Of a DNA stretch of 64,000 nucleotides, positions 1-9,457 are shown one piece after another. The translations under genes were made by a program, and so were the position numbers. The notes under the pieces are model-generated. The model was not told where the DNA came from and did no database searches. It saw nothing but the letters and a program-made list of their open reading frames with translations. Each line of letters opens with the position of its first letter. Position 1 is the stretch's first letter. The stretch is from contig NZ_JAKGTI010000001.1 of the NCBI RefSeq assembly GCF_021568695.1, positions 1,674,001-1,738,000 on the forward strand, written 5' to 3'. This stretch comes from Maritalea mediterranea (GTDB taxonomy: Bacteria; Pseudomonadota; Alphaproteobacteria; Rhizobiales; Devosiaceae).

Positions 1-130
1 TGTTAAGCGCCATCAACAATACACCAATAGCCAGAAAGAAAGATTCAATGCGACTGATCGCCGTATCAATCACCCCTAAAAAGCCGGGTAACGCAGAATC
101 AAGCTCCTTCAAGTCCTGCTCGTCACTCAT
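1..130 (-). CDS. dctQ: TRAP transporter small permease (DctQ family), N-terminal part, cut by window edge
   Basis: Only the first 43 codons lie in the window. The start ATG is at 130-128, downstream of the TRAP binding-protein gene on the same strand. The visible peptide has a short acidic amino end (starting [17 protein letters not shown]) followed by the beginning of a hydrophobic helix ([14 protein letters not shown]), as in DctQ subunits, which carry four membrane helices and bridge the large permease and the binding protein. The identity rests mainly on position after dctP and on the hydrophobic start. The large permease is expected just outside the window. The substrate is unknown; amine and betaine genes lie on the other side of the binding protein. 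Confidence 0.7.
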   Translation of the reverse strand, partial: MSDEQDLKELDSALPGFLGVIDTAISRIESFFLAIGVLLMALN

Positions 131-158
131 CGTGTTCTCCCCCCACGCAGATCGAGTT

Positions 159-187
159 CTGCCCGGCCAGATGCGCCGGCCGGGCAG
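159..187 (-). terminator. Stem-loop between dctP and dctQ
   Basis: Perfect 10-bp inverted repeat CTGCCCGGCC / GGCCGGGCAG (159-168 and 178-187) with a 9-nt loop, between the dctP stop and the dctQ start. No clear U-run follows, so it more likely protects the 3' end of the dctP message or attenuates partially than terminates fully. Confidence 0.6.
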
Positions 188-205
188 CCATAGCTTTTCA
201 AAAGC

Positions 206-1228
206 TTATTCGGTCGCGGTTGCTTCCAAATCTGCTTTCATCTGCTCAAGGATGGCTTTGCCGCTGTCACCTGTCATTTCGATGAATTTCTCCTCAACCT
301 CAGAAGCCGCTGCTTTAAAGCATTCGCGCTCTTCTTCAGTCAGAATGGTCACCGTCATTTCAGGCTTAGCTTCCTTGATTTTCGCCAATTCCTGATCCGC
401 CAGATCTTTTTGGTAGGTAACAATGTGATCATAGGCCACGTCTGCCGCCTCTTCGATCACCTGCTGTTCTTCTTCACTCAAACCATTATAGAAATCCTGG
501 TTGGCCATCAGGGCCGTGGTGAAGACGTTATGACCAGCATAGGTAATGTGATCGGTCACTTCGTAGATCTTGGTGGAATAAAGGAAGAAGGTCGGGTTTT
601 CCTGACCTTGAATGATGTTGGTCTGCAGACCACCATATACTTCACCCCAAGGCAATGGTGTCGGCGTCGCCCCGAAAGCCTTGTAGCTTTCGACCAGCAA
701 TGGGTTGGTCATCACGCGGAATTTCACCTCGTTCAAGTCTTCACAAGCCTTGACGGGTTCCTTCGTGGTCATGGCCACTTCGCCTTCAGGATACATGGAG
801 AGCAATTCGAGGCCTTGCTCAGCATAAAGCTCTTCAAAGTCCTCATTGATGGCCTTGCTTTCTTTATAGAAGCGGGCCAGATGCTCTTGGTCTGTTGGCA
901 ACAGGTAAGGCACAAAGAACACTTGCGCCTCGGGAATCAGCGCGCCGGTGAAGCCGGGAGACTGGTTCACAAATTGCAAGATGCCCGCTTGGGCCTGCTC
1001 CATAATATCTGCAGATTCACCCAGTGTGCCGAACGGGAACAGCTGGATTTCATGGTCTGTTTTTTCTTCAACAACTTCCTTGAACTTGGTCGCATAAACG
1101 CCTTGCACGTCTGTAATTGCTTCCTCAAAAGCATAGCGCCAAGTGTCTGCTTGCGCGGCAGAAAGGCCCATGGCCAGCGCACTGACACCAGCCAACGCGC
1201 CCAGTGTGTGTTTCATGAGTTTTCTCAA
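206..1228 (-). CDS. dctP: TRAP transporter solute-binding protein (DctP family)
   Basis: Periplasmic binding protein of a tripartite ATP-independent transporter; it captures a substrate, typically an organic acid, and delivers it to DctQM. The protein has a signal peptide (KHTLGALAGVSALAMG then an AQA-type cleavage site before DTWRYAFEE), a DctP core and the NPTFFLYSTKIYEV-type strand region. The length, about 340 aa, is normal. Start choice: GGAGG lies 5 nt before an in-frame TTG at 1228, while the first ATG downstream is at 1216, 17 nt from that Shine-Dalgarno. TTG is therefore preferred; an upstream ATG at 1252 would place the Shine-Dalgarno inside the coding region. The gene leads the dctPQ(M) operon running off the left edge. 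The substrate cannot be read from sequence. Confidence 0.9.
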   Translation of the reverse strand: MRKLMKHTLGALAGVSALAMGLSAAQADTWRYAFEEAITDVQGVYATKFKEVVEEKTDHEIQLFPFGTLGESADIMEQAQAGILQFVNQSPGFTGALIPEAQVFFVPYLLPTDQEHLARFYKESKAINEDFEELYAEQGLELLSMYPEGEVAMTTKEPVKACEDLNEVKFRVMTNPLLVESYKAFGATPTPLPWGEVYGGLQTNIIQGQENPTFFLYSTKIYEVTDHITYAGHNVFTTALMANQDFYNGLSEEEQQVIEEAADVAYDHIVTYQKDLADQELAKIKEAKPEMTVTILTEEERECFKAAASEVEEKFIEMTGDSGKAILEQMKADLEATATE

Positions 1229-1425
1229 TAGTTCCTCCCTAGATTTGTGCAATGGAGATCCAGTCGGAAATGTAAAACCGTTTGGACAAAATAAACTCTA
1301 ATATCGGATGGTTACGACGAACCCTCCGATCTTAGTTACTATTGCGCGCATAAATCTGTCTGTCTACCCCCATAAAATTCAAAAACCTTTATTTTATTGA
1401 GGGTTAAGTCAAAACGGCACAGTTT

Positions 1426-1440
1426 GACCGAATTTCGGTC
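1426..1440. promoter_or_regulatory. Palindrome, candidate operator upstream of dctP
   Basis: GACCGAA-T-TTCGGTC, a perfect 7-bp inverted repeat around one base, about 200 bp upstream of the dctP start. It overlaps a TTGACC hexamer at 1425-1430. The binding regulator is not identifiable; it could belong to dctP or to a small transcript heading right. Confidence 0.4.
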
Positions 1441-1691
1441 GGCTCAGTCGATAGGAATAAATATTTAAATCTATGAATAATATACTATGCGGTTTATCAA
1501 GAAGGTTAGTCTATTCTTCTGCAGGTGGACAACTGCAGACAGATTTTTTGTTGGCGCAGGCATGAATCCAATGGAAATCGCCGATTTGTAGAAGAAAAAT
1601 CTTGGCAGGTAGGCGGACGGTTCGTTGGTCGCGCATGGCCTTTGCGCTCGGGTGATTGATGGCGACCCTTTTTGCGTTTCACCGATTGCGA

Positions 1692-1738
1692 TTGACAAGC
1701 GAAAAAATTTGGGCCTATCCTGACTAACTAATTAGTCA
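1692..1738 (+). promoter_or_regulatory. Sigma-70-like promoter with overlapping TetR-type operator
   Basis: -35 TTGACA (1692-1697), 18-bp spacer, -10 TATCCT (1716-1721). A perfect inverted repeat TGACTAA-CTAA-TTAGTCA (1721-1738) covers the last base of the -10 and the expected start site. It lies 46 bp before the TetR start codon. This is the classical layout for autorepression by the TetR protein encoded next, and the same promoter would drive the whole dmgdh-soxBDAG operon. Confidence 0.75.
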
Positions 1739-1784
1739 GTAACCAGCAGCACTGCGCGCTGGCCTGGCTTTTGGGGGAGGCAAA

Positions 1785-2477
1785 ATGGATCAGCCGGGCA
1801 AAAATGCGAGCCTTGCCAAAGATACGCCGCAGGCCATTATTGATGGTGTGCTGTCTGTGATGGCCAAGGAAGGTATCGCCAATCTCACCACCAAGCTGGT
1901 GTCCAAACGCGCGGGCGTGTCCACGGCCTCAATCCACTATTTTTTCGATACCAAGGATGCGCTGATCTATCAGGCGTTTCTCTATATGGTGCGCACCTTG
2001 CGTGAAGAGACCATCGCCATTCGCCGCGCGGAAACCGATCCGTTAAAGCGGATTGCGCGCTCGCTGGAAGTGCATTTCAGCCCGTTTCACTTTATGGCCG
2101 ACATTTCGATCATCTGGCCCCAATTCTGGGCCTATTCCGGCGCAGATCAGAGCGTTGCACGTTTGATGCATATTTTCAGCATCCGGATGATTTCCAACAG
2201 CACGGCTGATTTGCGCGCCTTGGGCTATGGCCGTGGCGCCGCACGTATGAAAGCGATTGAACTCAGCGCCCTGCAGCGCGGCTTATGGATTGAGCGTCGG
2301 TTGGCGCTCAGCGTTGAGCAGGATGAATGTTGGCAGATTTTAGAAATGGCGCTTGCCGCCATCGCCAAGGAAACCGGCCGGACGGCCCCCACATTTAAGG
2401 CGCAAGCAGCAGGCCGCCCGGTTTCTTCAACGGATGCCCAGCAAGGGGGAGTGATCCATGACCAATCAAACAAATGA
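1785..2477 (+). CDS. TetR/AcrR family repressor, BetI-like
   Basis: Transcriptional repressor with an N-terminal helix-turn-helix (about residues 15-62; core VSKRAGVSTASIHYFF) and a C-terminal ligand domain resembling the BetI C-terminal family. BetI controls choline-to-betaine oxidation, so a methylated amine is a plausible ligand; that is inference. The start ATG at 1785 follows GGGGGAGG at 7 nt spacing. The last 20 bp overlap the start of the dehydrogenase gene, so the regulator is the first gene of the operon it probably controls through the palindrome at 1721-1738. Length 230 aa. The C-terminal 25 residues look disordered. Confidence 0.85.
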   Translation: MDQPGKNASLAKDTPQAIIDGVLSVMAKEGIANLTTKLVSKRAGVSTASIHYFFDTKDALIYQAFLYMVRTLREETIAIRRAETDPLKRIARSLEVHFSPFHFMADISIIWPQFWAYSGADQSVARLMHIFSIRMISNSTADLRALGYGRGAARMKAIELSALQRGLWIERRLALSVEQDECWQILEMALAAIAKETGRTAPTFKAQAAGRPVSSTDAQQGGVIHDQSNK

Positions 2478-4920
2478 GCAAACCCTGCCCACCACGGCAC
2501 GGGCGGTGGTGATCGGTGGCGGTGTTGTGGGGGTGTCAACGCTTTATCACCTCGCCAAAAAAGGATGGACCGACGCGATCCTGATCGAACGTAAAGAGCT
2601 GACCTCCGGCTCCACCTGGCACGCCGCCGGGCTGTTGCCGCTGTTTAATATGAGCTATTCGGTTGGCCAGTTGCACAAATATTCGGTCGAGCTTTATGGC
2701 CGCTTGGGCGCAGAAGTGGGCATGGATGTGGGGCTGAGCACCGTCTCCAACATTCGCCTCGCCACCAATCAGGACCGGATGGACGAATATCATCAATATG
2801 CAGGCGTGGCGCAGACCATTGGTGTGGATGTTGAATTTCTCACCCCGGACGAAGTGGTAGAGCATTGGCCGCTGGCGGTGAAGGACGATCTGGTGGGGGC
2901 GATTCGACACCCCAATGATGGCTATGTGCAACCGGCGGACCTGACCCAGGCGCTGGCTCGCGGCGCGCGGTCCATGGGCGCGAAAATCCACCGTTACACC
3001 ACGGTATTGGGCATCAGCCAGGCGGCCAATGGCGAATGGGTGATTGAAACCGACAAGGGCACCGTCACCTGCGAACATGTGATTTCGTGCACCGGCAACT
3101 TCGCCCGCCAGACAGGGCAGATGGTTGGATTGAAAGTGCCGGTCATGCCGGTGGAGCACCAGTTTATCGTCAGCGAACCGCACCCGGCCATTTTGGAGCG
3201 ACGCGAGAAGGGCCTGCCGGAAATGGGTGTGCTGCGCGAATCTGATGGCTCCTGGTATATGCGGGAAGAAGCGGGCGGGCTGTTGCTCGGGCCCTATGAA
3301 GTGGGCGCCCCGGCTTGTTATGTAGACGGACCGGATCCGCAAAGCGAATATGAGCTGTTTCAGGAAGATGTGGAACGGCTGATGCCACACATTGAATCGG
3401 CCTTCCGCCGGGTGCCGATCTTTGAAGAGGTGGGTATCAAAAAAGTCTATAATGGCGCCATCGCCTATACGCCGGACGGCAATCCGATTGTCGGCCCGGC
3501 ATGGGACAAGAAGAATTTCTGGTTGAATGAGGGCCACAGCTTTGGCATCACCGCCGCCGGCGGGGCCGGGTGGCAGCTTGCCGAGTGGATAGTGGAAGGC
3601 ACACCGACGGTCGATATGCTGGGTGTCGATCCCCGCCGGTTTGGCGATTACACGACCAAATCTTTCCTGATCGAGAAGGGCGAAGAAGCCTACGCCAATG
3701 TGTTCACGGTGCACTATCCCGATGAAGAGCGGGAAGCGGCGCGGCCTTTGCGCACCTCCCCCTGCTATGACCGGATGAAGGAAAAAGGCGCGGTATTTGG
3801 CCAATTGTTCGGTTGGGAGCGGCCCAACTGGTTCGCGCCCGAAGGCGTGCCGCAAGAGGACGACTGGTCCTTCCGCCGTTCCGCCTGGTTTGAACATGTG
3901 GGCAATGAGTGCCGCAATGTGGCGGAAAATGTGGGGCTGTTGGATATGACCGCCTTTGCCAAGGCGCGGGTCAGCGGCCCTGGCGCAGAAGCGTTCCTTG
4001 ATCGCATCCTCGCCAACCGCCTGCCGAAAAAGATCGGGCGGGTAGGCTTGTTGCATGGGCTGACACCACAAGGTGGGGTCCATTCAGAATTCACCATTCA
4101 ACGCGAGGGGCCCGATCAGTTCTATCTGGTATCTGCCGGGGCGTGGCAGCGGCTGGACCATGACTGGCTGAAAAAGCAAATGCCAACAGATGGGTCGGTG
4201 CAGTTTGAAAATCTTACCGGCGCCATGGGTGTGCTGGTAGTGGCCGGACCAAAGGCGCGGGACTTGTTGCAGCCGATCTGCGGCGCGGATCTCTCCAATG
4301 AAGCCTTTCCTTGGCTCACCGGGCAGGAAACCTCCATCGGCCTGGCCCCGGTCAAATTGTTGCGGGTGAACTTTGTCGGCGAGCTGGGCTGGGAAATTCA
4401 CCATCCGATCGAATATCAAAACCATATTTTTGATGCGATCTTTAAAAATGGCGACGCCCACGGGCTCAAACCCTTCGGCATTCGTGCCATGAACAATTTG
4501 CGGTTGGAAAAATCCTATCGGCTGACCGGCACCGAAATGTCGATTGAATATTCAGCTTACGAGTCCGGGCTGGACCGCTTTATCGCTCTGAAAAAGGGAG
4601 ACTTTGTCGGCAGGGACAATCTGATCGCTTGGCAGGAACGCGGGGCCAATAACGCCTTCGCCACCCTTGAAGTGATTGGTAATGAGGATGCGGACGTGAT
4701 CGGCAACAACCCGATTTATGCCAATGGCGAAGTTGTCGGCCGCGCCACCGGCGGCGGTTATGGCTTCCGTCTCAACAAATCGCTGGCGCTGGCCATGGTG
4801 CGCCCGGACTTGGCCAAGGAGGGTCAGGAGTTGGAAATCGATATTTTGGGACAACGCTACAAGGCGGTCGTCTTGCCGGAAAGTCCCTATGATCCAGACA
4901 ATGAAAGGTTGCGCTCCTGA
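2458..4920 (+). CDS. FAD-dependent dimethylglycine (or sarcosine) dehydrogenase with GcvT domain
   Basis: Oxidative demethylation of dimethylglycine or sarcosine, with the released carbon captured on THF as 5,10-methylene-THF. The N-terminal DAO/FAD domain has the dinucleotide motif GGGVVG at residues 20-25 and the motif SGSTWHAAG, whose His55 corresponds to the covalent FAD attachment site of DMGDH/SARDH enzymes. From about residue 430 to the end the protein is an aminomethyltransferase (GcvT) domain with its C-terminal barrel. At 820 aa it matches the mitochondrial-type fused enzymes. The start ATG at 2458 has GGGGGAG just upstream and lies 20 bp inside the TetR gene. The stop overlaps the soxB start (TGATG). 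Dimethylglycine is favoured because a dedicated sarcosine oxidase follows, but sequence alone does not separate the two substrates. Confidence 0.85.
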   Translation: MTNQTNEQTLPTTARAVVIGGGVVGVSTLYHLAKKGWTDAILIERKELTSGSTWHAAGLLPLFNMSYSVGQLHKYSVELYGRLGAEVGMDVGLSTVSNIRLATNQDRMDEYHQYAGVAQTIGVDVEFLTPDEVVEHWPLAVKDDLVGAIRHPNDGYVQPADLTQALARGARSMGAKIHRYTTVLGISQAANGEWVIETDKGTVTCEHVISCTGNFARQTGQMVGLKVPVMPVEHQFIVSEPHPAILERREKGLPEMGVLRESDGSWYMREEAGGLLLGPYEVGAPACYVDGPDPQSEYELFQEDVERLMPHIESAFRRVPIFEEVGIKKVYNGAIAYTPDGNPIVGPAWDKKNFWLNEGHSFGITAAGGAGWQLAEWIVEGTPTVDMLGVDPRRFGDYTTKSFLIEKGEEAYANVFTVHYPDEEREAARPLRTSPCYDRMKEKGAVFGQLFGWERPNWFAPEGVPQEDDWSFRRSAWFEHVGNECRNVAENVGLLDMTAFAKARVSGPGAEAFLDRILANRLPKKIGRVGLLHGLTPQGGVHSEFTIQREGPDQFYLVSAGAWQRLDHDWLKKQMPTDGSVQFENLTGAMGVLVVAGPKARDLLQPICGADLSNEAFPWLTGQETSIGLAPVKLLRVNFVGELGWEIHHPIEYQNHIFDAIFKNGDAHGLKPFGIRAMNNLRLEKSYRLTGTEMSIEYSAYESGLDRFIALKKGDFVGRDNLIAWQERGANNAFATLEVIGNEDADVIGNNPIYANGEVVGRATGGGYGFRLNKSLALAMVRPDLAKEGQELEIDILGQRYKAVVLPESPYDPDNERLRS

Positions 4921-6170
4921 TGCGGTATTCTGTGCGCTCACTGTTTGCCAATGCGCTCTCCGGCCACAAAAACTGGCCGGAGCAATGGCCTGATGCGACC
5001 CCGAAAAAATCCTATGACGTGATCATTGTGGGCGCCGGGGGCCACGGGCTTGGCGCGGCTTATTATCTGGCCAGCAAATATGGCGTCACCAATGTGGCGG
5101 TGATCGAAAAGGGGTGGCTCGGCGGCGGCAATACCGGCCGCAACACCACCATTATTCGCTCCAACTATCTCTATGATGAGAGCGCACGGCTTTATGACCA
5201 TGCGGTGGATCTGTGGGATGGGCTGTCGCAGGAACTCAATTATAATGTGATGTTTTCCAAGCGCGGCGTGCTGATGCTGGCGCATAATGTGCATGATGTG
5301 CAAAGCTTTCAGCGTCATATCCACGCCAACCGCTTAAACGGGGTCGACAATCAATGGCTGACCCCGGAACAGTCCAAAGAGTTTTGCCCTCCGCTCGATA
5401 TTTCTTCGCAAAAACGCTATCCCGTGATGGGCGGCGCGCTGCAAAAACGCGCTGGGGTTGCCCGGCACGATTCCGTGGCCTGGGGCTATGCCCGCGCCGC
5501 GGCGCAGTTGGGCGTCGATATCATCCAGAACTGCGCCGTCACCGGCATTAAGCGCGACGCCAATGGCGCCGTGGAAGGGGTGGAGACCGAAAAGGGCTTT
5601 ATCGCCGCCAAAAAAATTGGTGTGTCCGCCGCCGGTAATTCCTCGATCATTATGAATATGGCCGGACTGGATTTCCCGTTGGAAAGCTATCCGCTGCAGG
5701 CGCTGGTGTCAGAACCGGTGAAACCGATCTTCCCCTGCGTGGTGATGTCCAATTCGGTACATGCCTATATCAGCCAATCGGATAAAGGCGAGCTGGTGAT
5801 TGGCGCGGGGACGGACCAATATCTGTCTTATAGCCAGCGCGGCGCGCTGCATATTATTGAGCACACGCTCGCGGCGATTTGCGAGATTTTCCCGATCTTT
5901 AAGCGTATGCGCATGCTTAGAAGCTGGGGCGGCGCGGTGGATGTGACGCCGGATCGCTCCTGCATTCTGGGCAAAACCCCGGTGCAAGGCCTCTATGTCA
6001 ATTGCGGTTGGGGCACGGGTGGCTTTAAAGCCACGCCGGGCGCCGCCGATTTGCTGGCCTACACCATCGCCAAAGACGAACCTCACCCGATCAATGCGCC
6101 GTTTACGCTGGAGCGCTTTACCACTGGTCGCCTGATCGATGAAGCGGCGGCGGCCGCGGTGGCCCACTAG
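4920..6170 (+). CDS. soxB: Sarcosine oxidase beta subunit
   Basis: Catalytic flavin subunit of heterotetrameric sarcosine oxidase (sarcosine + O2 + THF to glycine + methylene-THF + H2O2). The Rossmann FAD motif GAGGHG is at residues 38-43. The conserved segment [14 protein letters not shown] carries His183, the position of the covalent FMN in characterised SoxB proteins. Length 416 aa is normal, including the typical N-terminal extension before the FAD motif. The ATG at 4920 overlaps the stop of the preceding dehydrogenase by one base, so translation is coupled. soxD follows after 12 bp. Confidence 0.95.
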   Translation: MRYSVRSLFANALSGHKNWPEQWPDATPKKSYDVIIVGAGGHGLGAAYYLASKYGVTNVAVIEKGWLGGGNTGRNTTIIRSNYLYDESARLYDHAVDLWDGLSQELNYNVMFSKRGVLMLAHNVHDVQSFQRHIHANRLNGVDNQWLTPEQSKEFCPPLDISSQKRYPVMGGALQKRAGVARHDSVAWGYARAAAQLGVDIIQNCAVTGIKRDANGAVEGVETEKGFIAAKKIGVSAAGNSSIIMNMAGLDFPLESYPLQALVSEPVKPIFPCVVMSNSVHAYISQSDKGELVIGAGTDQYLSYSQRGALHIIEHTLAAICEIFPIFKRMRMLRSWGGAVDVTPDRSCILGKTPVQGLYVNCGWGTGGFKATPGAADLLAYTIAKDEPHPINAPFTLERFTTGRLIDEAAAAAVAH

Positions 6171-6182
6171 GGAGCTTTTGCC

Positions 6183-6485
6183 ATGATGTTGATTGAATGT
6201 CCCGTTTGCAAAGAAAAGCGGCCCGAACTGGAATTTCGTTATGCCGGGGAGGCGCATATTGCCCGCCCCGAAGACCCGGATGCCTTGAGCGATCAGGAAT
6301 GGGCGAAATATCTGTTTATCCGCAGTAACCCGCGCGGCACCCATTTTGAACGCTGGGTGCATGCCCATGGCTGCGCCAAATTTTTCAACGCGGTGCGCGA
6401 CACGGTGACCGACAAATTTGTCATGACCTATAAATGTGGCGAAGCGCGACCTTCGCCAGAACAGATTGCGGAGCGGCAATCATGA
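6183..6485 (+). CDS. soxD: Sarcosine oxidase delta subunit
   Basis: Small zinc-binding subunit of heterotetrameric sarcosine oxidase. The expected ligand set is visible: Cys6 and Cys9 (ECPVC) plus His60 and Cys64 (WVHAHGC). Length 100 aa is typical. GGGAGC precedes the ATG. The stop TGA overlaps the soxA start in an ATGA junction at 6482-6485. Confidence 0.95.
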   Translation: MMLIECPVCKEKRPELEFRYAGEAHIARPEDPDALSDQEWAKYLFIRSNPRGTHFERWVHAHGCAKFFNAVRDTVTDKFVMTYKCGEARPSPEQIAERQS

Positions 6486-9457
6486 GCCAATATAGACGCA
6501 CAAAAAAGGGTCGGGTCGACAGTCGGCAGCAGATCAGTTTTTCCTTTGATGGCAAAACCTATCAGGGCCTGAAGGGCGACACGCTGGCCTCGGCCCTGTT
6601 GGCCAATGGGGTCCATCTGGTCGGGCGTTCGTTCAAATATCACCGCCCGCGCGGCATCATGGCCGCCGGATCGGATGAGGCCAATGCCCTTGTGGCCTTT
6701 GATCGCGGGGAAGCGCGGGTCACCCCCAATATGCGGGCCACCACCTTGGAGCTTTATGACGGGTTCAAAGCCCAGAGCCAGAACAATTGGCCCTCGCTCA
6801 ATTTTGATGTCACCGCCATCAATGATCGGCTGTCGGCCTTCTTTCCCGCGGGCTTTTACAACAAAACCTTTATGTGGCCGAAATCCTTCTGGGACAAAGT
6901 CTATGAACCCGCGATCCGTGCCACCGCCGGGCTCGGCCCGGCCCCTAAGGCAGCGGACCCGGACAAGTATGATGCGAACTACACCCATTGCGAAACGCTG
7001 ATTGTGGGGGCAGGCCCTGCCGGTATCGCCGCCGCACGCGCTGCCGCCAAAAAGGGTGGGCGCGTCATATTGGTGGATGAACAGGGCGAATTGGGCGGCT
7101 CACTGCTCTCTGCGCCGGACCAAAAGATTGATGGTCAACCTGCATGGGACTGGCTGGCTGAAAGTCTTGCGGAACTGGACGCGGCGGAAAATGTCACCCT
7201 GATGCCCCGCACCACGGCGATCGGCTATTATCACGACAATTTTTTGGGGCTGGCCGAAAGGTTGACCGATCATTTGCCCGAGGACGCGGCGGAAGGGCCG
7301 CGCGAACGGTTGCATCGTGTATGGGCGCAAGAAGTCATCCTCGCCACGGGCGCCATTGAACGGCCGCTGGTTTTTGCGGGCAATGACCGCCCCGGCGTGA
7401 TGTTGGCCTCTGCGGCGCAAACCTTCCTTAATCGCTATGGCGTGGCGGTCGGCGAAAAAATCGCCGTGGTCACCGGCCATGATAGCGCTTATAAGGCGGC
7501 GTTCGATCTGTCTGATGCTGACATTGAAATCGCTGTGATCGTAGATTGCCGGGCACAGGTGGATCAAAAGCTGATCGCCGAAGCGGAAAAGCGGGGTATC
7601 AGCCTTCGCACCGGCCACACTGTGACCGCCACCAAGGGCCGCCATCGGGTTAAATCGATCACGATCAACAAGGTTAATGGTGATCAGGTGGACCCCGCGG
7701 GTGAAACCCTTGAGTGCGATGCACTGATCATGTCCGGCGGGTGGACGCCAAGCGTGCACCTTTGGTCTCATTCCAAAGGTTCGCTACAGTGGCGCGACGA
7801 CATCGCAGCCTATGTGCCCGACAAGCCCAATGAAAATGCCATATGCGTTGGCGCCTGCAATGGCGACTTTGGGATTGGCGCGGCCATGGCTGCAGGCGCG
7901 AAAGCAGCCGGCGGAGACCACACCTTTGATGTAGACGATACATGGCCGTGGACAGGTGCGGGCACGCTGGAAATTTTGCCCACCCACCGCGACGAGTCGC
8001 GCATCAAGGCGTTTGTGGATTTTCAGAATGATGTGACCGCCAAGGATATCCGCCTGGCGGTGCGCGAAGGCTTTAAATCCATTGAGCATATTAAGCGCTA
8101 CACCACCACTGGCATGGCGACCGATCAGGGCAAAACCTCAAACCTTAATGGGTTGCAGATTGCCGCTAGCGCCTTGGGGCGGCCAGTGCCGCAAGTTGGC
8201 CTGACCACCTTCCGGCCGCCTTATACCCCCACCACCTATGGGGCGCTGGCGGGCAATAATGGCGGTGCGGCCTTTGATGTGGTGCGCAAAACCTCGATTG
8301 ATGGTTGGGCGGAAGAACATGGCGCGGTGTTTGAACCGGTCGGCCTGTGGCGGCGCGCCCGCTATTTTCCGCGCGATGGCGAAGATATGCACCAGGCCGT
8401 GGCACGCGAAGGCAAAGCGACGCGCGACTCTTTGGGCATTTTTGATGCCTCGACCCTTGGGAAGATCGAAGTGGTCGGCCCCGATGCCGCCGAATTTTTG
8501 AATCGCATGTACACCAATCCCTGGACCAAGCTGGGCGTGGGCCGTTGCCGCTATGGCTTGATGCTGGGCGAAGATGGGTACATTATGGATGATGGGGTGA
8601 TCGGACGGTTGGCCGATGACCGTTTTCATGTGACCACCACCACTGGCGGCGCACCACGGGTGCTGGCGCATATGGAGGATTATCTGCAAACCGAATGGCC
8701 GGACCTTGATGTCTGGCTCACCTCCATCACAGAGCAATGGGCGGTGATCGCCCTTAATGGCCCCAATGCCCGCAAGCTGATTGAACCATTTGTTGAAGGC
8801 GTAGATCTGTCGTCGGATGCCTTCCCGCATATGGCGGTACGCGAATGCAAGGTCTGCGGCATTGACGCCCGCCTGTTCCGTGTCAGCTTTTCTGGCGAGT
8901 TGGGCTTTGAGATTAATGTGCCGGCCCATTATGGCCGCGCCTTGTGGGAAACGCTTTATGCGGCGGGCCAGCAATATGACATCACACCTTATGGCACCGA
9001 AGTCATGCATGTGTTGCGGGCGGAAAAGGGTTTTATTATTGTCGGGCAGGATACGGACGGCACCGTCACGCCTTATGACGCGGGCATGAGCTGGGCGATT
9101 GGCAAAAAGAAAAAGGATTTTGTCGGCAAAAGATCGCTGGCGCGGCCCGATATTGTCGCCGAGGGCCGCAAGCAATTGGTCGGGCTAATGACGAAGAACC
9201 CCAAAACCGTATTGGAAGAGGGCGCGCAGATCGTGATGACCCCGAACCAGTCTATCCCCATGGAAATGGTGGGCCATGTCACCTCGTCCTATTGGAGCGA
9301 GACGCTGGGGCACTCTATTGCGCTCGCCCTTGTGGCGGACGGTCATGATCTTAAGGGCCAAACCATCTATGTGCCCATGCCTGATGAAATGATCGAAGCG
9401 GAGATCGTTGACACGATCTTTTATGACAAACAGGGGGAGCAGCTCAATGTTTTCTGA
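6482..9457 (+). CDS. soxA: Sarcosine oxidase alpha subunit
   Basis: Largest subunit (991 aa) of heterotetrameric sarcosine oxidase. It has an N-terminal ferredoxin-like domain (FSFDGKTYQGLKGDTLASAL, then SFKYHRPRG), a central NAD/FAD Rossmann region (LIVGAGPAGIAAARAA, near residue 175) and a C-terminal GcvT-type folate domain from about residue 600 that makes methylene-THF from the formaldehyde channelled from the beta subunit. The start is the ATG at 6482, which overlaps the soxD stop; an upstream in-frame start at 6434 lies inside soxD and lacks a ribosome binding site. The last 11 bp overlap soxG. Confidence 0.95.
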   Translation: MSQYRRTKKGRVDSRQQISFSFDGKTYQGLKGDTLASALLANGVHLVGRSFKYHRPRGIMAAGSDEANALVAFDRGEARVTPNMRATTLELYDGFKAQSQNNWPSLNFDVTAINDRLSAFFPAGFYNKTFMWPKSFWDKVYEPAIRATAGLGPAPKAADPDKYDANYTHCETLIVGAGPAGIAAARAAAKKGGRVILVDEQGELGGSLLSAPDQKIDGQPAWDWLAESLAELDAAENVTLMPRTTAIGYYHDNFLGLAERLTDHLPEDAAEGPRERLHRVWAQEVILATGAIERPLVFAGNDRPGVMLASAAQTFLNRYGVAVGEKIAVVTGHDSAYKAAFDLSDADIEIAVIVDCRAQVDQKLIAEAEKRGISLRTGHTVTATKGRHRVKSITINKVNGDQVDPAGETLECDALIMSGGWTPSVHLWSHSKGSLQWRDDIAAYVPDKPNENAICVGACNGDFGIGAAMAAGAKAAGGDHTFDVDDTWPWTGAGTLEILPTHRDESRIKAFVDFQNDVTAKDIRLAVREGFKSIEHIKRYTTTGMATDQGKTSNLNGLQIAASALGRPVPQVGLTTFRPPYTPTTYGALAGNNGGAAFDVVRKTSIDGWAEEHGAVFEPVGLWRRARYFPRDGEDMHQAVAREGKATRDSLGIFDASTLGKIEVVGPDAAEFLNRMYTNPWTKLGVGRCRYGLMLGEDGYIMDDGVIGRLADDRFHVTTTTGGAPRVLAHMEDYLQTEWPDLDVWLTSITEQWAVIALNGPNARKLIEPFVEGVDLSSDAFPHMAVRECKVCGIDARLFRVSFSGELGFEINVPAHYGRALWETLYAAGQQYDITPYGTEVMHVLRAEKGFIIVGQDTDGTVTPYDAGMSWAIGKKKKDFVGKRSLARPDIVAEGRKQLVGLMTKNPKTVLEEGAQIVMTPNQSIPMEMVGHVTSSYWSETLGHSIALALVADGHDLKGQTIYVPMPDEMIEAEIVDTIFYDKQGEQLNVF

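Larger units (their letters stand above)
1229..1784. other. Divergent intergenic region between dctP and the TetR gene
   Basis: About 550 bp without a convincing gene. It holds a perfect 15-bp palindrome (1426-1440), an AT-rich stretch around 1455-1490 with a TATACT hexamer (1481-1486), a hairpin TCTGCAG/CTGCAGA (1518-1539) followed by a run of six T (1544-1549), and the promoter and operator of the TetR gene (1692-1738). A minus-strand reading frame at 1471-1698 has no usable ribosome binding site and an unremarkable composition, so I do not call it. Confidence 0.6.

Noticed and set aside
410-1231. 273-aa open frame on the plus strand
   Set aside because: Antisense shadow of dctP, whose signal peptide and family motifs are clear.
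1471-1698. 75-aa minus-strand frame in the dctP-TetR gap
   Set aside because: No Shine-Dalgarno and low-complexity mixed composition; the region is better explained as regulatory DNA.
2536-4083. 515-aa open frame on the minus strand
   Set aside because: Antisense shadow of the dehydrogenase gene; no ribosome binding site and no recognisable family.
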